Assembly: GCA_003156715.1 (NCBI GenBank)
Contig: PMHO01000042.1
Coordinates: 87,900-151,899 of the forward strand
Length of the DNA stretch: 64,000 bases
Source: Candidatus Tityobacter terrigena
GTDB lineage: Bacteria > Vulcanimicrobiota > Vulcanimicrobiia > Vulcanimicrobiales > Vulcanimicrobiaceae
Direction: 5' to 3'
The notes under the pieces are model-generated. The model saw only the letters and a list, made by a program, of their open reading frames with translations. It ran no database searches and was not told where the DNA came from. Positions 25,941 to 35,221 of this stretch are shown here, one piece after another; positions within the stretch are counted from its first letter, which is position 1; each line of letters begins with the position of its first letter. The translations under genes were made by a program, and so were the position numbers.

Positions 25941-28529
25941 CTAGCTATCGGTGAACAGGTTTGCGCGCGGATGCCCCTTAGCCGGCGGCGCGGGAGCGGT
26001 CGGCTCGCTGAAGTCCGCCGTCCAGCGCCAATTTTGGATCTCCGGCATATCTTGCAAATGTTCTCGAATATATCCGTGGTGCTCAAAGAGCTTTCGGTTG
26101 AACATGTCGATGGCGTCACGGGCCTGCGAGCGCAGCCGCGGCAAGTGTTTGAGTGCGTCGATCGCAAGGTGATAACGGCTCATCTCATTCAACACAAGCA
26201 TGTCGAACGGCGTGGTGGTCGTGCCGCGATCCATGTAGCCGCGCACGTGAAAGCGGCCTTCATTGGAGCGCCCGTGGACCATGGTGTGGATGAGCCAACG
26301 ATTGTTGTGAAACGCGAACACGACCGGCGCGTCCTTAGTAAAGAGCGCATCAAAGGACATAGTGTCCATTCCATGCGGATGATCGTCCGGCATCATCAGC
26401 GTGGTCAAATCCACGACGTTGACGACCCGCACCTTGATGCCGGGGACGTACTTCTGTAGCAGCCAAGATGTCGCGCATATTTCGATCGTCGGTATGTCGC
26501 CCGCGCAAGCGAGCACGACGTCCGGTTCTTCGCCGCCGTCGTTGGTTGCAAACTTCCATGTCGATGCGCCACGAGAGCAATGCTCGAGTGCCTCGTCCAT
26601 GTTCAACCACTGCAGCTGCGGCTGCTTGCCGCAGGTGATGATGTTGACATAGTTGCGGCTGCGCAGACAGTGGTCGAAGACGCTCAGGAGGCAATTACCA
26701 TCCGGCGGATAGTAAACTCGGATGGTTGCGCTCCGGCGCGCGAGTGCGTTATCGACGAACCCCGTCGCTTGGTGGCTGAAACCATTGTGATCCTGACGCC
26801 AGACGTGACTCGTCAGGAAGACGTTCATGGATGCGAGTGGTTTACGCCAGGCAAACTCTCCGCATTGCTCGAGCCATTTGGCGTGCTGGGTAAGCATAGA
26901 GTCGACGACCTGCGCGAAGGCTTCGTAGGAGGACCACATGCCATGCCGCCCGGTTAGCAGGTACCCCTCGAGCCATCCCTGGCAGCAATGCTCGCTGAGC
27001 ACTTCCATGACGCGCCCCTCCGGCCCAAGGTCGTGATCGATTGAAACCGTCTCGGCCATGAAGGTGCGTTTGGTCGTCTCGAAGACGGAACTCAAACGAT
27101 TGGAGTCTGTCTCATCGGGAGAAAAGATGCGAAAATTCGTCGGATTGAGTTTGAAGACGTCCCGGAAAAAGGACCCGAGCTTGCGTGGGGCTTCCGCGAC
27201 GACTTGCCCAGGAGCGGGAATCTCAAGCGCATAGCCGGTAAAATCCGGCAGGTCGAGCGTGGTCAGCAACCGGCCACCGTTGACGTGCGGGCTTCCGCCC
27301 ATTCGGCGATTGCCGCACGGCGCAAGTTCCGCTAATTCCGGAATGAATGCGCCGCGCTCATCGAAAAGTTCCTCCGGCTTGTAACTCCTCATCCACGTTT
27401 CGAGAATCTTGAGGTGGGCCGGATTCTCCTTGACCGTTGCGATCGGGACCTGATGCGCACGGAACGTGCCTTCCAGCGGGATTCCATCGACCTCTTTCGG
27501 ACAGGTCCACCCCTTGGACGTACGCAGCACGATCATTGGCCATACCGGCTGCTTTTTGAAGCCATTCGTGCGGGCATCATGCTGAATCGTGCGAATCTCG
27601 GCATAGCACGCGTCAAGGGTCTTGGCGAGCAGTTGATGCACGACGAGCGGATCATAACCCTCGACGAAATAGGGGTGGTAGCCGCGTCCGACGTAGAGCG
27701 CTTTCAAATCGGCGTCGCTCGTCCGGCTCTGCACGGTTGGGGCGGAGATCTTGTATCCGTTGAGATGCAAGATCGGAAGCACGGCGCCGTCTCGAACCGG
27801 ATTGAGGAAGTTGACGGACTTCCAACTTCCCTCGAGCGGGCATGTCTCGGACTCGCCGTCACCGATCACGCAAGCAACGATGAGATCCGGATTGTCGAAC
27901 GCGGCCCCGAAGGCGTGAATTAGTGAATAACCGAGCTCCCCGCCCTCATGCATCGAATTCGGGACGTGCGGTCCGCAGTGGCTCGGCACGCCCCCGGGAG
28001 TCGAAAATTGCCGAAAGAGAAGCCGCAAGCCATTCTCATCCGGCGTGACTTCCGGGTGAACCTCGGTATACGAGCCTTCGAGATAAGAGCCGGCATTGAG
28101 CGCTGGACCACCATGCCCCGGACCAGAGATGTAAATGATGTTCGCCTGGTGTTCTTTGATCAGGCGGTTGAGATGAATGTAGATGAGGTTTTGTCCCGGC
28201 GTGGTTCCCCAGTGCCCGAGCAGCGTCGGTTTGATCTGCTCCGCTTTGAGGGGTTCCCGCAATAGCGGGTTCTCGAAAAGGTAAATCTGGCCGACGCTCA
28301 GATAGTTCGCGGCGCGCCAGTAACGATGCATCTTATCGAGCATCTCCGGCGTCAGCGGACCCAATGGCATCGGCGCTGTTTCTTGTCGTTCGCCATCCGC
28401 CGCGATTGCGGTCGACAACGTTGCATCAAAGAGGAAGGCCGGCGGTTTGGCAGCCTGCTCGAAAACCCGTTCCGGTGCTGTTGGGCCATTGCCATCTCGG
28501 ACAGTCGATACCAGATTAGTCGTTCGCAT
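25941..28529 (-). CDS. xfp: Phosphoketolase (xylulose-5-P/fructose-6-P)
   Basis: An 862-residue TPP enzyme, full length for the family (~790-830 plus a ~40-residue N-terminal extension). Splits fructose-6-P or xylulose-5-P with phosphate into acetyl-phosphate and erythrose-4-P or glyceraldehyde-3-P. Family landmarks: [58 protein letters not shown], the ThDP motif [18 protein letters not shown] with HLNGYKIS, and a C-terminal [10 protein letters not shown]. Part of the ppk2-GH130-ATPase-xfp-HAD operon, 33 bases after the ATPase stop; AAGGGA precedes the ATG. Confidence 0.95.
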   Translation of the reverse strand: MRTTNLVSTVRDGNGPTAPERVFEQAAKPPAFLFDATLSTAIAADGERQETAPMPLGPLTPEMLDKMHRYWRAANYLSVGQIYLFENPLLREPLKAEQIKPTLLGHWGTTPGQNLIYIHLNRLIKEHQANIIYISGPGHGGPALNAGSYLEGSYTEVHPEVTPDENGLRLLFRQFSTPGGVPSHCGPHVPNSMHEGGELGYSLIHAFGAAFDNPDLIVACVIGDGESETCPLEGSWKSVNFLNPVRDGAVLPILHLNGYKISAPTVQSRTSDADLKALYVGRGYHPYFVEGYDPLVVHQLLAKTLDACYAEIRTIQHDARTNGFKKQPVWPMIVLRTSKGWTCPKEVDGIPLEGTFRAHQVPIATVKENPAHLKILETWMRSYKPEELFDERGAFIPELAELAPCGNRRMGGSPHVNGGRLLTTLDLPDFTGYALEIPAPGQVVAEAPRKLGSFFRDVFKLNPTNFRIFSPDETDSNRLSSVFETTKRTFMAETVSIDHDLGPEGRVMEVLSEHCCQGWLEGYLLTGRHGMWSSYEAFAQVVDSMLTQHAKWLEQCGEFAWRKPLASMNVFLTSHVWRQDHNGFSHQATGFVDNALARRSATIRVYYPPDGNCLLSVFDHCLRSRNYVNIITCGKQPQLQWLNMDEALEHCSRGASTWKFATNDGGEEPDVVLACAGDIPTIEICATSWLLQKYVPGIKVRVVNVVDLTTLMMPDDHPHGMDTMSFDALFTKDAPVVFAFHNNRWLIHTMVHGRSNEGRFHVRGYMDRGTTTTPFDMLVLNEMSRYHLAIDALKHLPRLRSQARDAIDMFNRKLFEHHGYIREHLQDMPEIQNWRWTADFSEPTAPAPPAKGHPRANLFTDS

Positions 28530-28562
28530 CTAAATCGTTCCCTTCTAACATCTGCATCTCGC

Positions 28563-31412
28563 TCACGTTGCTCCCGCGACGTGCGGCTGACGATCGACTG
28601 GCTTAGCCGCACGGGACGACGTTCTAGCTCGTGATGGGTCCAAGATCCGATAAGCCAGCAGCTTCACGGGATCGGTCAACAGCGCGCAAACGATCGCATA
28701 GCCCCAGACGAAGGCCGCTAACTGCCATCCGATGGGCGTCATAATGTGCAGCCCGTACACCGCCATGAGCGTCGCCAGCATTTGCGTCCCGAGCACCGCA
28801 AACAGGAGGATATTCGCCGGACGCGTGGACCACCACGGACCTCGCGTACGCGTGAGAAAGATCGTCAAATGCCCAGCCACGGAGAGTTTGAGGTACATAA
28901 GCGTTTGCACGTGCGATCGATCGAGATGAAACACACGCTCGCCCAGATAAAACAGGCCAAACGCCGTTACGACCCCGACGACGCCGAGCACCGTGGAGAC
29001 GCCGAGTACCTGACGCATGTCCCAGGCCTCCGGCATATTTCGGTATCGGACTTCGTCATAGGCGATTGACAGGATTGCGCCGTCGTTGAGCAACGCGAGC
29101 ATCACGATCATCACCGCTGTCACCGGATAGAAATTGAAGACCAGGATCGCGAAGACCATAAACAACAGGACGCGCAGCGTCTCGGCAATGCGATACATCG
29201 CATAGCTGTTCATCCGCTTGAATATACGACGGCTCTCCTTGATTGCGTCGATGATGACCGACAGCCCGGGTGCAAGCAGCACGATAGAGGCAGCCGCGCG
29301 CGCGGCATCGGTCGCACCCGACACGGCGACGCCGCAATCAGCCTTCTTCAGCGCAGGAGCGTCGTTCACACCATCGCCGGTCATGCCGACGATGTGCCCC
29401 GACTTCTGCAGCACGTCGATGATGTGGAATTTGTCTGCCGGAAATACCTGCGCGAAACCGTCTGCTTGTTCGATCGACGCATCTGCTCTCGCCACGTCGC
29501 TTGGCTTGGTGCCGTGCAAACCGCTTGCGTCGAGGATGTTCGTTCCGAGGCCCAGCACCCGTGACATCTCTCGCGCAATGGCGATCGCATCGCCGGTTAC
29601 CATTTTGATGTGTACGCCCATCTGCCTGGCGTTCGCGATCGTCGCTTTGGCTTGTGGACGCGGTGGATCGGACATCGGGAGGACGCCGACGAACTTCCAT
29701 GTGCCATCCCCATCGGCGCGTGCTACGCCGAGCGAACGGAAGCCGCGTTCGGCAAAGCCATTCACCGCTTTGTCGACGTCGGGCTTGACGATTGCGGCGT
29801 CGGTCGCCATCTCCAGGATAACCTGCGGCGCTCCCTTTGCCACCTGGAATTGTTTGCCGTCCAAACCGGTGACCGTTGCTACCGTGCGCTTGTGCACCGG
29901 GTCGAACGGTTGAAAATGGAGAACGTGGTAGTCATTGAGTGCCGCGCCCTTCGCACCGGCGAGTACGGCCAGATCGATCGGGTCCTTGTCTTCCGCGCGC
30001 GAAGCGAGTGCGGCGTCGAGAATGACTTCGTCGCCCGTTATCCCGTGTACGCAGAACGGGTCGCCTAACGTTAGTTTGTTCTCGGTCAGCGTTCCGGTCT
30101 TATCCGAGCACAATACGTCGACGCCCGCCAATTCTTCGATCGCTGCCAAACGCGTCACGATTGCTTGTTTTTTCGCGAGCAGCTTAGCGCCGACGGCCAT
30201 GGTCACGGAGAGCACCGTTGGCATCGCCACGGGGATGGCGGCGACCAGCAGCACCAAGGCGAATTCCAACGTGCTGAGGAGCGGGTCGTGACGGAAGAGC
30301 GCAACGACGACGATCAAGAACACGAGGGCGGTCGCGAGGACGATGAGGTAGTCGCCGATCTTCAGGACAGCCCGCTGGAAATGGCTGACGGTCTGGGCCT
30401 CTTGAACCAACTGAGCCGTCTTGCCGAAGTACGTGTGAGAGCCGGTGGCATACACCACTGCGCTCGCCTCACCTCGTCGCATGATCGAGCCGGAAAACAC
30501 CGCATCGCCGGTTTTGCGGGTCGCGGGCAACGACTCGCCGGTCAAAGCCGACTGATCAACTTCGATTGGGTCGGCGCCGGCCAACAGACGGACATCCGCC
30601 GGCACGATATCGCCCAACCGCATCCGAACGACGTCGCCCGGTACCAGATCGGATGCATTCGGCTCGCCCCACTTGCCGTCCCGACGAACGCGGGCCTTCA
30701 CTGCCAATCTAGATCTTAGCGCGGCGATGGCATTGCCGGCTTGATGCTCTTCCCAAAATCCAACAACGGCGTTCGAACACAACAGCAGCAAGATGACACC
30801 GAAATCGAGCCAGTGACGAACGATGCCTGAGAGAATGACCGCCGCCTCGATCATCCAGGGAATCGGCCCCCAGAAATAGGTCAGGAATTTCAGGAGCGGA
30901 TTCTCGGTCTTCTCCGCAATGGCGTTTGGACCGTACTGCGTCAAGCGTTTTGCCGCCTGTACCGCCGTCAGACCGTCCTTCGTCGACCCTAACTTTGCGA
31001 ACAGGTCCGGCATAGAAAGGCTCTTCAGGTCATTCTCGTCACCGTGCGCGGACTTGCCACCAACGCCGGGCTTCGCGTCGGCGGCGTGCTTCGCATTGTC
31101 CGCGGGTTTCGCATCGGCCTCAGCCGCGGGCTTCGCATCGGCACCCTCAGGAGGATCCGCAGCCGCAGTGGGCTCCACAATATCCGCGGTTTTCGCATCG
31201 GCCCCGGACTTAGGCTGCTCCCCCGCCCCTGCGGCCGGAGCGCCATTGGAATCAGCCGCTGGTTGGGATTCTGTCTCAGGCTTGTAGTCAATCTCGGACT
31301 CGATCTTCGAGACGATCGTCGAGACGGTGGTGGACTCAGGCGCGCGCCTGGTCTGGTTCGCGGTTCTCGTTTCCGTTTTAGTCTCGGTCCGCGATTTGTG
31401 CTTACTTGTCAT
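28563..31412 (-). CDS. P3A-type plasma-membrane H+-ATPase with Ala/Lys/Asp repeat extension
   Basis: A 949-residue P-type ATPase. Core from ~residue 128: actuator TGES at 291-294, helix 4 VAAIPVAMPTV (395-399 PVAMP), phosphorylation site CSDKTGTLT (D437), hinge TGDGVNDAPALKKADCGVAVSGATDAARAAA, ten helices in all. The VAMP sequence in helix 4 and GVAVSGATDAARAAA are typical of proton pumps of the fungal/plant/archaeal P3A group. The first ~128 residues form a soluble tail with repeats of ADAKPA/ADAKPG, a region not seen in standard members. ATG at 31412 overlaps the GH130 stop by 11 bases. Confidence 0.92.
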   Translation of the reverse strand: MTSKHKSRTETKTETRTANQTRRAPESTTVSTIVSKIESEIDYKPETESQPAADSNGAPAAGAGEQPKSGADAKTADIVEPTAAADPPEGADAKPAAEADAKPADNAKHAADAKPGVGGKSAHGDENDLKSLSMPDLFAKLGSTKDGLTAVQAAKRLTQYGPNAIAEKTENPLLKFLTYFWGPIPWMIEAAVILSGIVRHWLDFGVILLLLCSNAVVGFWEEHQAGNAIAALRSRLAVKARVRRDGKWGEPNASDLVPGDVVRMRLGDIVPADVRLLAGADPIEVDQSALTGESLPATRKTGDAVFSGSIMRRGEASAVVYATGSHTYFGKTAQLVQEAQTVSHFQRAVLKIGDYLIVLATALVFLIVVVALFRHDPLLSTLEFALVLLVAAIPVAMPTVLSVTMAVGAKLLAKKQAIVTRLAAIEELAGVDVLCSDKTGTLTENKLTLGDPFCVHGITGDEVILDAALASRAEDKDPIDLAVLAGAKGAALNDYHVLHFQPFDPVHKRTVATVTGLDGKQFQVAKGAPQVILEMATDAAIVKPDVDKAVNGFAERGFRSLGVARADGDGTWKFVGVLPMSDPPRPQAKATIANARQMGVHIKMVTGDAIAIAREMSRVLGLGTNILDASGLHGTKPSDVARADASIEQADGFAQVFPADKFHIIDVLQKSGHIVGMTGDGVNDAPALKKADCGVAVSGATDAARAAASIVLLAPGLSVIIDAIKESRRIFKRMNSYAMYRIAETLRVLLFMVFAILVFNFYPVTAVMIVMLALLNDGAILSIAYDEVRYRNMPEAWDMRQVLGVSTVLGVVGVVTAFGLFYLGERVFHLDRSHVQTLMYLKLSVAGHLTIFLTRTRGPWWSTRPANILLFAVLGTQMLATLMAVYGLHIMTPIGWQLAAFVWGYAIVCALLTDPVKLLAYRILDPSRARTSSRAAKPVDRQPHVAGAT

Positions 31413-32493
31413 TCGAATTCACCGTAGCCACCATCGCCTCGTTCGGCAACGTGATGCGTGCCGCCGCGATGACGTGATCTGCGGCACCGTAGTAGACGTC
31501 GAGCTTGCCAGCCGCACGCATTTCGGTGGCCGAGGGAAAGACGACATCGCTCACCAGGCCGTTACGCTCGTACTCGGCCTCCGGCTGGAGGATGGGCGCC
31601 GGGGTTCTGTAGAGAACGCGCGACGGCCGCTCGCCATCGAGGATCGCGACACCCATGCAATACCGGGAGTGTCCCTCCGGAGCACCGACGCCGTGATAAG
31701 GCAAAACCCACCCGTACGAAAGCCGTACCGGCGGCGAGCCGGGTCCAACCTTCTTCGCTTCCCACGCCTGCTCGGGCGCCATGACTGGTTCGTGTCGGCG
31801 CACCGACGTCAGCTTTGCAATGTCAGCGAGCACAACTTCAACCGGGACGTACGAGATCCAAATGTTCTCTTGTGTTTCCTCGCCACCGGGCGGCGCGGTC
31901 ACTGCCATTCCCGTATTGTTGCGGTGAAAGTGTAGGCGCGTTGTAGGCCGGTGCAAAATGCCGAACGACGGAACGCCCTGCGGATCGGACACGACCTCAG
32001 AAAACAGCGCCGCATCTTTGTTACCGCACTTATTGAGGTCGCGCCCGTCGGGCATTATTTCGTACTGCAAAACGCCGAGACGATGCCAGGTTCGAAGGTC
32101 CTCCGAGACCGCGATCGCGACACGCGGCTCGTACGGGACGAACGCCGTGTACGTCATGACGTAGCGCTTCAGCAGCGGCACGTAGACCACGCGCGGATCT
32201 TCGACGCCGCCGCCGCCTGGGCTGACTTCGTACGATTCGTGCGGCTCGAGCGCCACGCCGAGTCGCTCGACGCCCACCGGCGTCTCTCCGTCGAAGAGCA
32301 CCCGTACGTGCCCGATCCGCGAGTAGTTCCCCTCGGCGATGAGGCGCGGGAACAAGTGCATCGCTCCATCGTGAGCGCGAACGCCGCCAGGATTGAGGAC
32401 GCCCCACGCCTCGTGCGGCTCACCGACCTGGGGGCTCATGATCACGCCAAGGCGCTTAACTGAAAACTTGAGACCCGCGACTAGCACCGGCAT
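31402..32493 (-). CDS. GH130 family beta-mannoside phosphorylase-like protein
   Basis: A 363-residue five-bladed beta-propeller of family GH130 (inverting phosphorylases that cut beta-1,2- or beta-1,4-mannosides to mannose-1-phosphate). Seen: NPGGVRAHDGAMHLFPRL, GGVEDPRVVYVPLLKRYVMTYTAF, NKDAALF, RPTTRLHFH, and YGAADHVIAAARI near the end, which matches the closing blade. The product would feed the ManA half of the fusion protein via a phosphomannomutase. The ATG at 32493 starts one base after the ppk2 stop; a second in-frame ATG at 32439 (MSPQVGEPHE) is possible. Confidence 0.85.
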   Translation of the reverse strand: MPVLVAGLKFSVKRLGVIMSPQVGEPHEAWGVLNPGGVRAHDGAMHLFPRLIAEGNYSRIGHVRVLFDGETPVGVERLGVALEPHESYEVSPGGGGVEDPRVVYVPLLKRYVMTYTAFVPYEPRVAIAVSEDLRTWHRLGVLQYEIMPDGRDLNKCGNKDAALFSEVVSDPQGVPSFGILHRPTTRLHFHRNNTGMAVTAPPGGEETQENIWISYVPVEVVLADIAKLTSVRRHEPVMAPEQAWEAKKVGPGSPPVRLSYGWVLPYHGVGAPEGHSRYCMGVAILDGERPSRVLYRTPAPILQPEAEYERNGLVSDVVFPSATEMRAAGKLDVYYGAADHVIAAARITLPNEAMVATVNSNDK

Positions 32494-32494
32494 C

Positions 32495-33397
32495 TTAGTG
32501 GGCAGCGAGAGCGGAGAGCTTCCGGCTCCCGACGAGTTTCTCGCGCTCCGTCGTCAGTGCCGATCGCTGCTGAAGCGTGACGTTTGGATACGTCAGCCCG
32601 AGTGCTCTCATCCGCGCCACGATAATGTCGGCGACGGCCACGCGCGTGAACCACTTATGGTCAGCAGGGACGATGTACCAGGGCGCCGACTCCGTGCTCG
32701 TGTGCGAGAGCAATTTCTCGTAGACTTCTCGGTAGCTTTGCCAATACGTGCGTTCGTGGGCGTCCGACGCTGAGAACTTCCAGTTTTTCTCCGGAATATC
32801 GATGCGCTCGAGGAACCGCTTCGCCTGCTCCTCCTTTGAAAGGTGGAGAAAGAACTTTAGGATCACCGTACCGTTGCGGGTTAAGTGCCGCTCAAAGGAC
32901 ACAATGTCTTCGTACCGATCCTTCCACAGTGAGGCACCTGATGGATGCGGCGGAAGGTCCTCGTGCTCAAGCAGCGCCCCGTGGACCCTCACGACCGCGA
33001 GTTCTTCGTAGTACGAGCGATTAAAGATGGCGATCCGCCCGCGTTCAGGCGCGACTTTCGCACATCGCCAGAGATAGTCGTGCGACAATTCCTGCGTGGA
33101 GGGCTGCTTGAACGGATAGACGTCTACGCCTTGCGGACTGACGCCCGACATGACGTGTCGGATCGCGCCGTCTTTGCCCGCCGCATCCATGCCCTGAAAA
33201 ATGATGAGCAGCGCGTAGCGCTGTGCCGCATAAAAGGTGTCCTGAAGCGCCGACAGATGCTTAATATCACCGCCGAGTTTCTCCTTGGCATCGCGCTTGT
33301 CTTTGAAGTCAGCCGTAAAACTGCAATCAAAATCCGCTAGGTCGATGTCGTGGCCCGGCCTGGCCAAGAAAGCTGCATGATCGATCGTGTGTTGCAT
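32495..33397 (-). CDS. ppk2: Polyphosphate kinase 2
   Basis: A 300-residue PPK2-family enzyme that moves phosphate between polyphosphate and nucleotides. Walker A GMDAAGKDG at residues 69-77; HVMSGVSPQGVDVYPFKQP; Walker B region RIAIFNRSYYEELAVVRVH; lid DIVSFERHLTRNGTVILKFFLHLSKEEQAKR; and the C-terminal APWYIVPADHKWFTRVAVADIIV. Family members of this size with one domain often make ADP/ATP from AMP/ADP, but class cannot be fixed by eye. First gene of the leftward energy operon; AGGCGGT lies nine bases before the ATG. Confidence 0.93.
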   Translation of the reverse strand: MQHTIDHAAFLARPGHDIDLADFDCSFTADFKDKRDAKEKLGGDIKHLSALQDTFYAAQRYALLIIFQGMDAAGKDGAIRHVMSGVSPQGVDVYPFKQPSTQELSHDYLWRCAKVAPERGRIAIFNRSYYEELAVVRVHGALLEHEDLPPHPSGASLWKDRYEDIVSFERHLTRNGTVILKFFLHLSKEEQAKRFLERIDIPEKNWKFSASDAHERTYWQSYREVYEKLLSHTSTESAPWYIVPADHKWFTRVAVADIIVARMRALGLTYPNVTLQQRSALTTEREKLVGSRKLSALAAH

Positions 33398-33712
33398 AAG
33401 AGATACCGCCTAGTTGGGGGCGCCGAGGTCAGCGCGTAAACCGACCCCAGCATCGACTCGTGGAGTTGCGCCGCGACTTTGAATTTATCGATAGCTTCAT
33501 TCTGTTCGCGCTACGGCCGGCGGCTGTACATCGCGCGGGTAAATGTACGAAGATATATATCCGGTGAGCACGAGCATGGACGACCTCGATTTGGAGTGCT
33601 CGGCGCGCCTCGACCGTTTGCGTTTGATCGGGTCGTGTCCGATCTAGGCCGGGTCGCGGAAGCCGTCGAGCGGCGGCGACCTTCATTGTATCGCAGCCCG
33701 ATTGGACCCCGG

Positions 33713-33791
33713 TATCGTGAAAAACACGGTGCACGCAGTGGCTCGATCGTGTTTCTTCACGATATGCTTGCCTTAGCCCGGATGATAGAAT
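33713..33791 (+). promoter_or_regulatory. Palindromic operator and activator-type promoter, copy 2
   Basis: Site 1 at 33713-33730 (TATCGTGAA-AAACACGGT) and a perfect palindrome at 33746-33763 (ATCGTG, six bases, CACGAT) precede a -10-like TAGAAT at 33786-33791. The stretch between palindrome and -10 is shared with copy 1 at 16808-16853 (ATGyTTGsCkT..., CCC, ATGwTArAAT). Orientation is rightward, away from ppk2, whose start is ~315 bases to the left; a symmetric operator could still control ppk2. Confidence 0.5.
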
Positions 33792-33851
33792 GGCGCTGGG
33801 TGCGGCGCCGGGTTGTCGGGATGAGCCGCCTCGATTGCGGCGCCCAGCGCC
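33792..33851 (+). ncRNA. Possible structured transcript after promoter copy 2
   Basis: Starting where copy 2 would initiate, GGCGCTGGG at 33792-33800 pairs perfectly with CCCAGCGCC at 33843-33851, with GCGGCGCC and GCGGCGC segments inside that could pair further. No convincing rightward gene follows before 35222, so a short RNA is possible; a decayed gene is the alternative. No terminator with a T-run is evident nearby. Confidence 0.25.
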
Positions 33852-34013
33852 AAGTCGGCCGCCGGCTCAGGTTTGTTATATGCCACCCCGTAATGGCTTG
33901 GTTACTTTGCTATGCCGACCTAGCCCGCTGCCGCTGGAATCGAGCCGTGATCGAACGCATCGGACGGAAGGACGGACTTTTCGGGATCGCAGGAATCGGC
34001 CGGAACCGCTATC

Positions 34014-34041
34014 AGAGGGTTCGAACCCCGTTGGGGCTACC
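34014..34041 (+). other. tRNA 3'-end fragment, probable attachment-site scar
   Basis: GAGGGTTCGAACCCCG followed by TTGGGGCTACCA looks like the T-arm, acceptor 3' strand and CCA of a tRNA. No matching 5' acceptor (AGCCCCA), D-arm or anticodon arm is found in the preceding ~75 bases, and two T-stem pairs are imperfect. With an integrase relic 160 bases away it is best read as the tRNA-derived att end of a former integrated element. Confidence 0.45.
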
Positions 34042-34193
34042 ATAAGAACCCTTGTCGCATAAGGCTTTCCGGCGCACGGCGCCGACGAAACCGGTCAGTT
34101 TGTCACAGATCCATCGCATCGGCGGAGGACGTCGCTAACCCACCAGGCACTGGAAGGTGCTAACCGCTGCGGCGTCCCGGTCCTTGTAGACGG

Positions 34194-34515
34194 TCAAATA
34201 GCGGTCGATCCGAAGTTCCACGGCTTGACTGGCGCGCCATCGGGTTGCGCGAAGACCAAACCGCGGTCCCGGTATCGCTCGCAGAGCGCAAGCCGTTCCT
34301 CGGCTTGCTTCGCCCGGCGACTACGAAGGATAGCAGCAAGCTCGCCGCCCATCACGATCGTTCGCGACCTGCCGTTCTCGGCTCCTTGAACGTGAGACCG
34401 GAGCGAGGTTGGGCCAGGGATTCGCGGATCGTTCTGGTACCGGCGTCGAAATCGAGGTCGGCCCACCGTACAGCGGGAGTCGCGCCTCGCTCGGACACCG
34501 AGCGGTTTGCACGTT
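34194..34515 (-). pseudogene. Tyrosine recombinase (phage-type integrase) remnant
   Basis: Read leftward, one frame gives RGATPAVRWADLDFDAGTRTIRESLA then QPRSGLTFKEP, and after a frameshift near 34375 another gives NGRSRTIVMGGELAAILRS, ERYRDRGLVFAQPDGAPVKP. This is the core of phage-type integrases from the first catalytic Arg region (ELLALRWSDVDL...) to the DGTP-F loop. The N-terminal arm-binding domain and the HxxR...Y part are missing. It abuts the TetR gene stop at 34534. Confidence 0.7.
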
Positions 34516-34533
34516 TGGCGGTGCGCGAGCGAC

Positions 34534-35094
34534 TCAGCCGGCGAGTAGATGTTGTTCGACTTGACGGAGTTCCCGACGGAACGGCTCGGGATCGCCAAGG
34601 CCGCCGGCGAGAATCAGCGCCCCTTGTATGCGAATCACCACATTTTCCGCGCGATGCTGCGCCTCGCGCCGAGCAACGCCGGCTTCCACCGCGAGATCGC
34701 GCATTGCGCCGATCCACGTCTTGAACGACGCCTTTAACCGAGCCTGAAACCGTTCGCGGGCCCCGCCCACGACGAGCACCCCAAGCACGCAGGCGTTGCG
34801 TCCGCCGTCGTAGAGCTCGTCGAGTGCCCGCAGAATCGTGCGCAAGCGTTGCGCCGGCGTTCCAGGGCTCTGAAGGGGCTTCACCATGTTTTCCTCGAGC
34901 CACTGATCCAAGAGATCGAAGACGGCCAGGACCATGTCGTCCTTGCCGTTCGGAAAGTAGTGGTAGAGGCTACTCTTGCCGAGCCCGGTAGCGCGGGCGA
35001 GCTCCGCGAGCGTCGCGCCTTCGAACCCACGATCGCGGAACACCGTGAAGATCCGCGCGGTGGCTTCCCCCCGGGATGTGCTAGATGTTGGCAT
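34534..35094 (-). CDS. TetR-family transcriptional regulator
   Basis: A 186-residue repressor. N-terminal helix-turn-helix: IFTVFRDRGFEGATLAELARATGLGKSSLYHYFPNGKDDM, then an all-helical ligand domain of the type seen in TetR_C (YcdC/AcrR-like) with CVLGVL and an ALILAGGLGDPEPFRREL end. The ATG at 35094 is preferred over the longer frame from 35427, whose extra residues are antisense to the divergent gene. Divergent from the AhpD-like gene at 35222 with 127 bases between starts; probably controls both. Confidence 0.9.
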   Translation of the reverse strand: MPTSSTSRGEATARIFTVFRDRGFEGATLAELARATGLGKSSLYHYFPNGKDDMVLAVFDLLDQWLEENMVKPLQSPGTPAQRLRTILRALDELYDGGRNACVLGVLVVGGARERFQARLKASFKTWIGAMRDLAVEAGVARREAQHRAENVVIRIQGALILAGGLGDPEPFRRELRQVEQHLLAG

Positions 35095-35164
35095 TTGCCG
35101 TCCTTCGACGAGCGAAGAATGTAAGCGAGCTTTCTTGACGCGGACAGGCCTTATTGCTATTGTC

Positions 35165-35176
35165 CCGATCGTTCGG
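35165..35176. promoter_or_regulatory. Candidate TetR operator between divergent genes
   Basis: CCGA-TCGT-TCGG, a short inverted repeat, sits in the 127-base divergent region, next to an AT-richer patch (TTATTGCTATTGT). Position and symmetry suit the TetR gene's own operator; only 4-base arms, so weak. Confidence 0.35.
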
Positions 35177-35221
35177 TACACTACATTCGCACTCCTGCTC
35201 ACCGTTTCGGAGACCCAGTTA

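Noticed and set aside
31025-31291. Tandem DNA repeat or CRISPR-like array in the ATPase N-terminus
   Set aside because: The repetition is of GCATCGG-type codons for ADAKPA units inside a coding frame, with irregular spacing and no spacers.
33479-34045. 188-codon rightward frame at promoter copy 2
   Set aside because: It runs through both operators and the tRNA fragment, is Arg-rich, and has no ribosome site or family.
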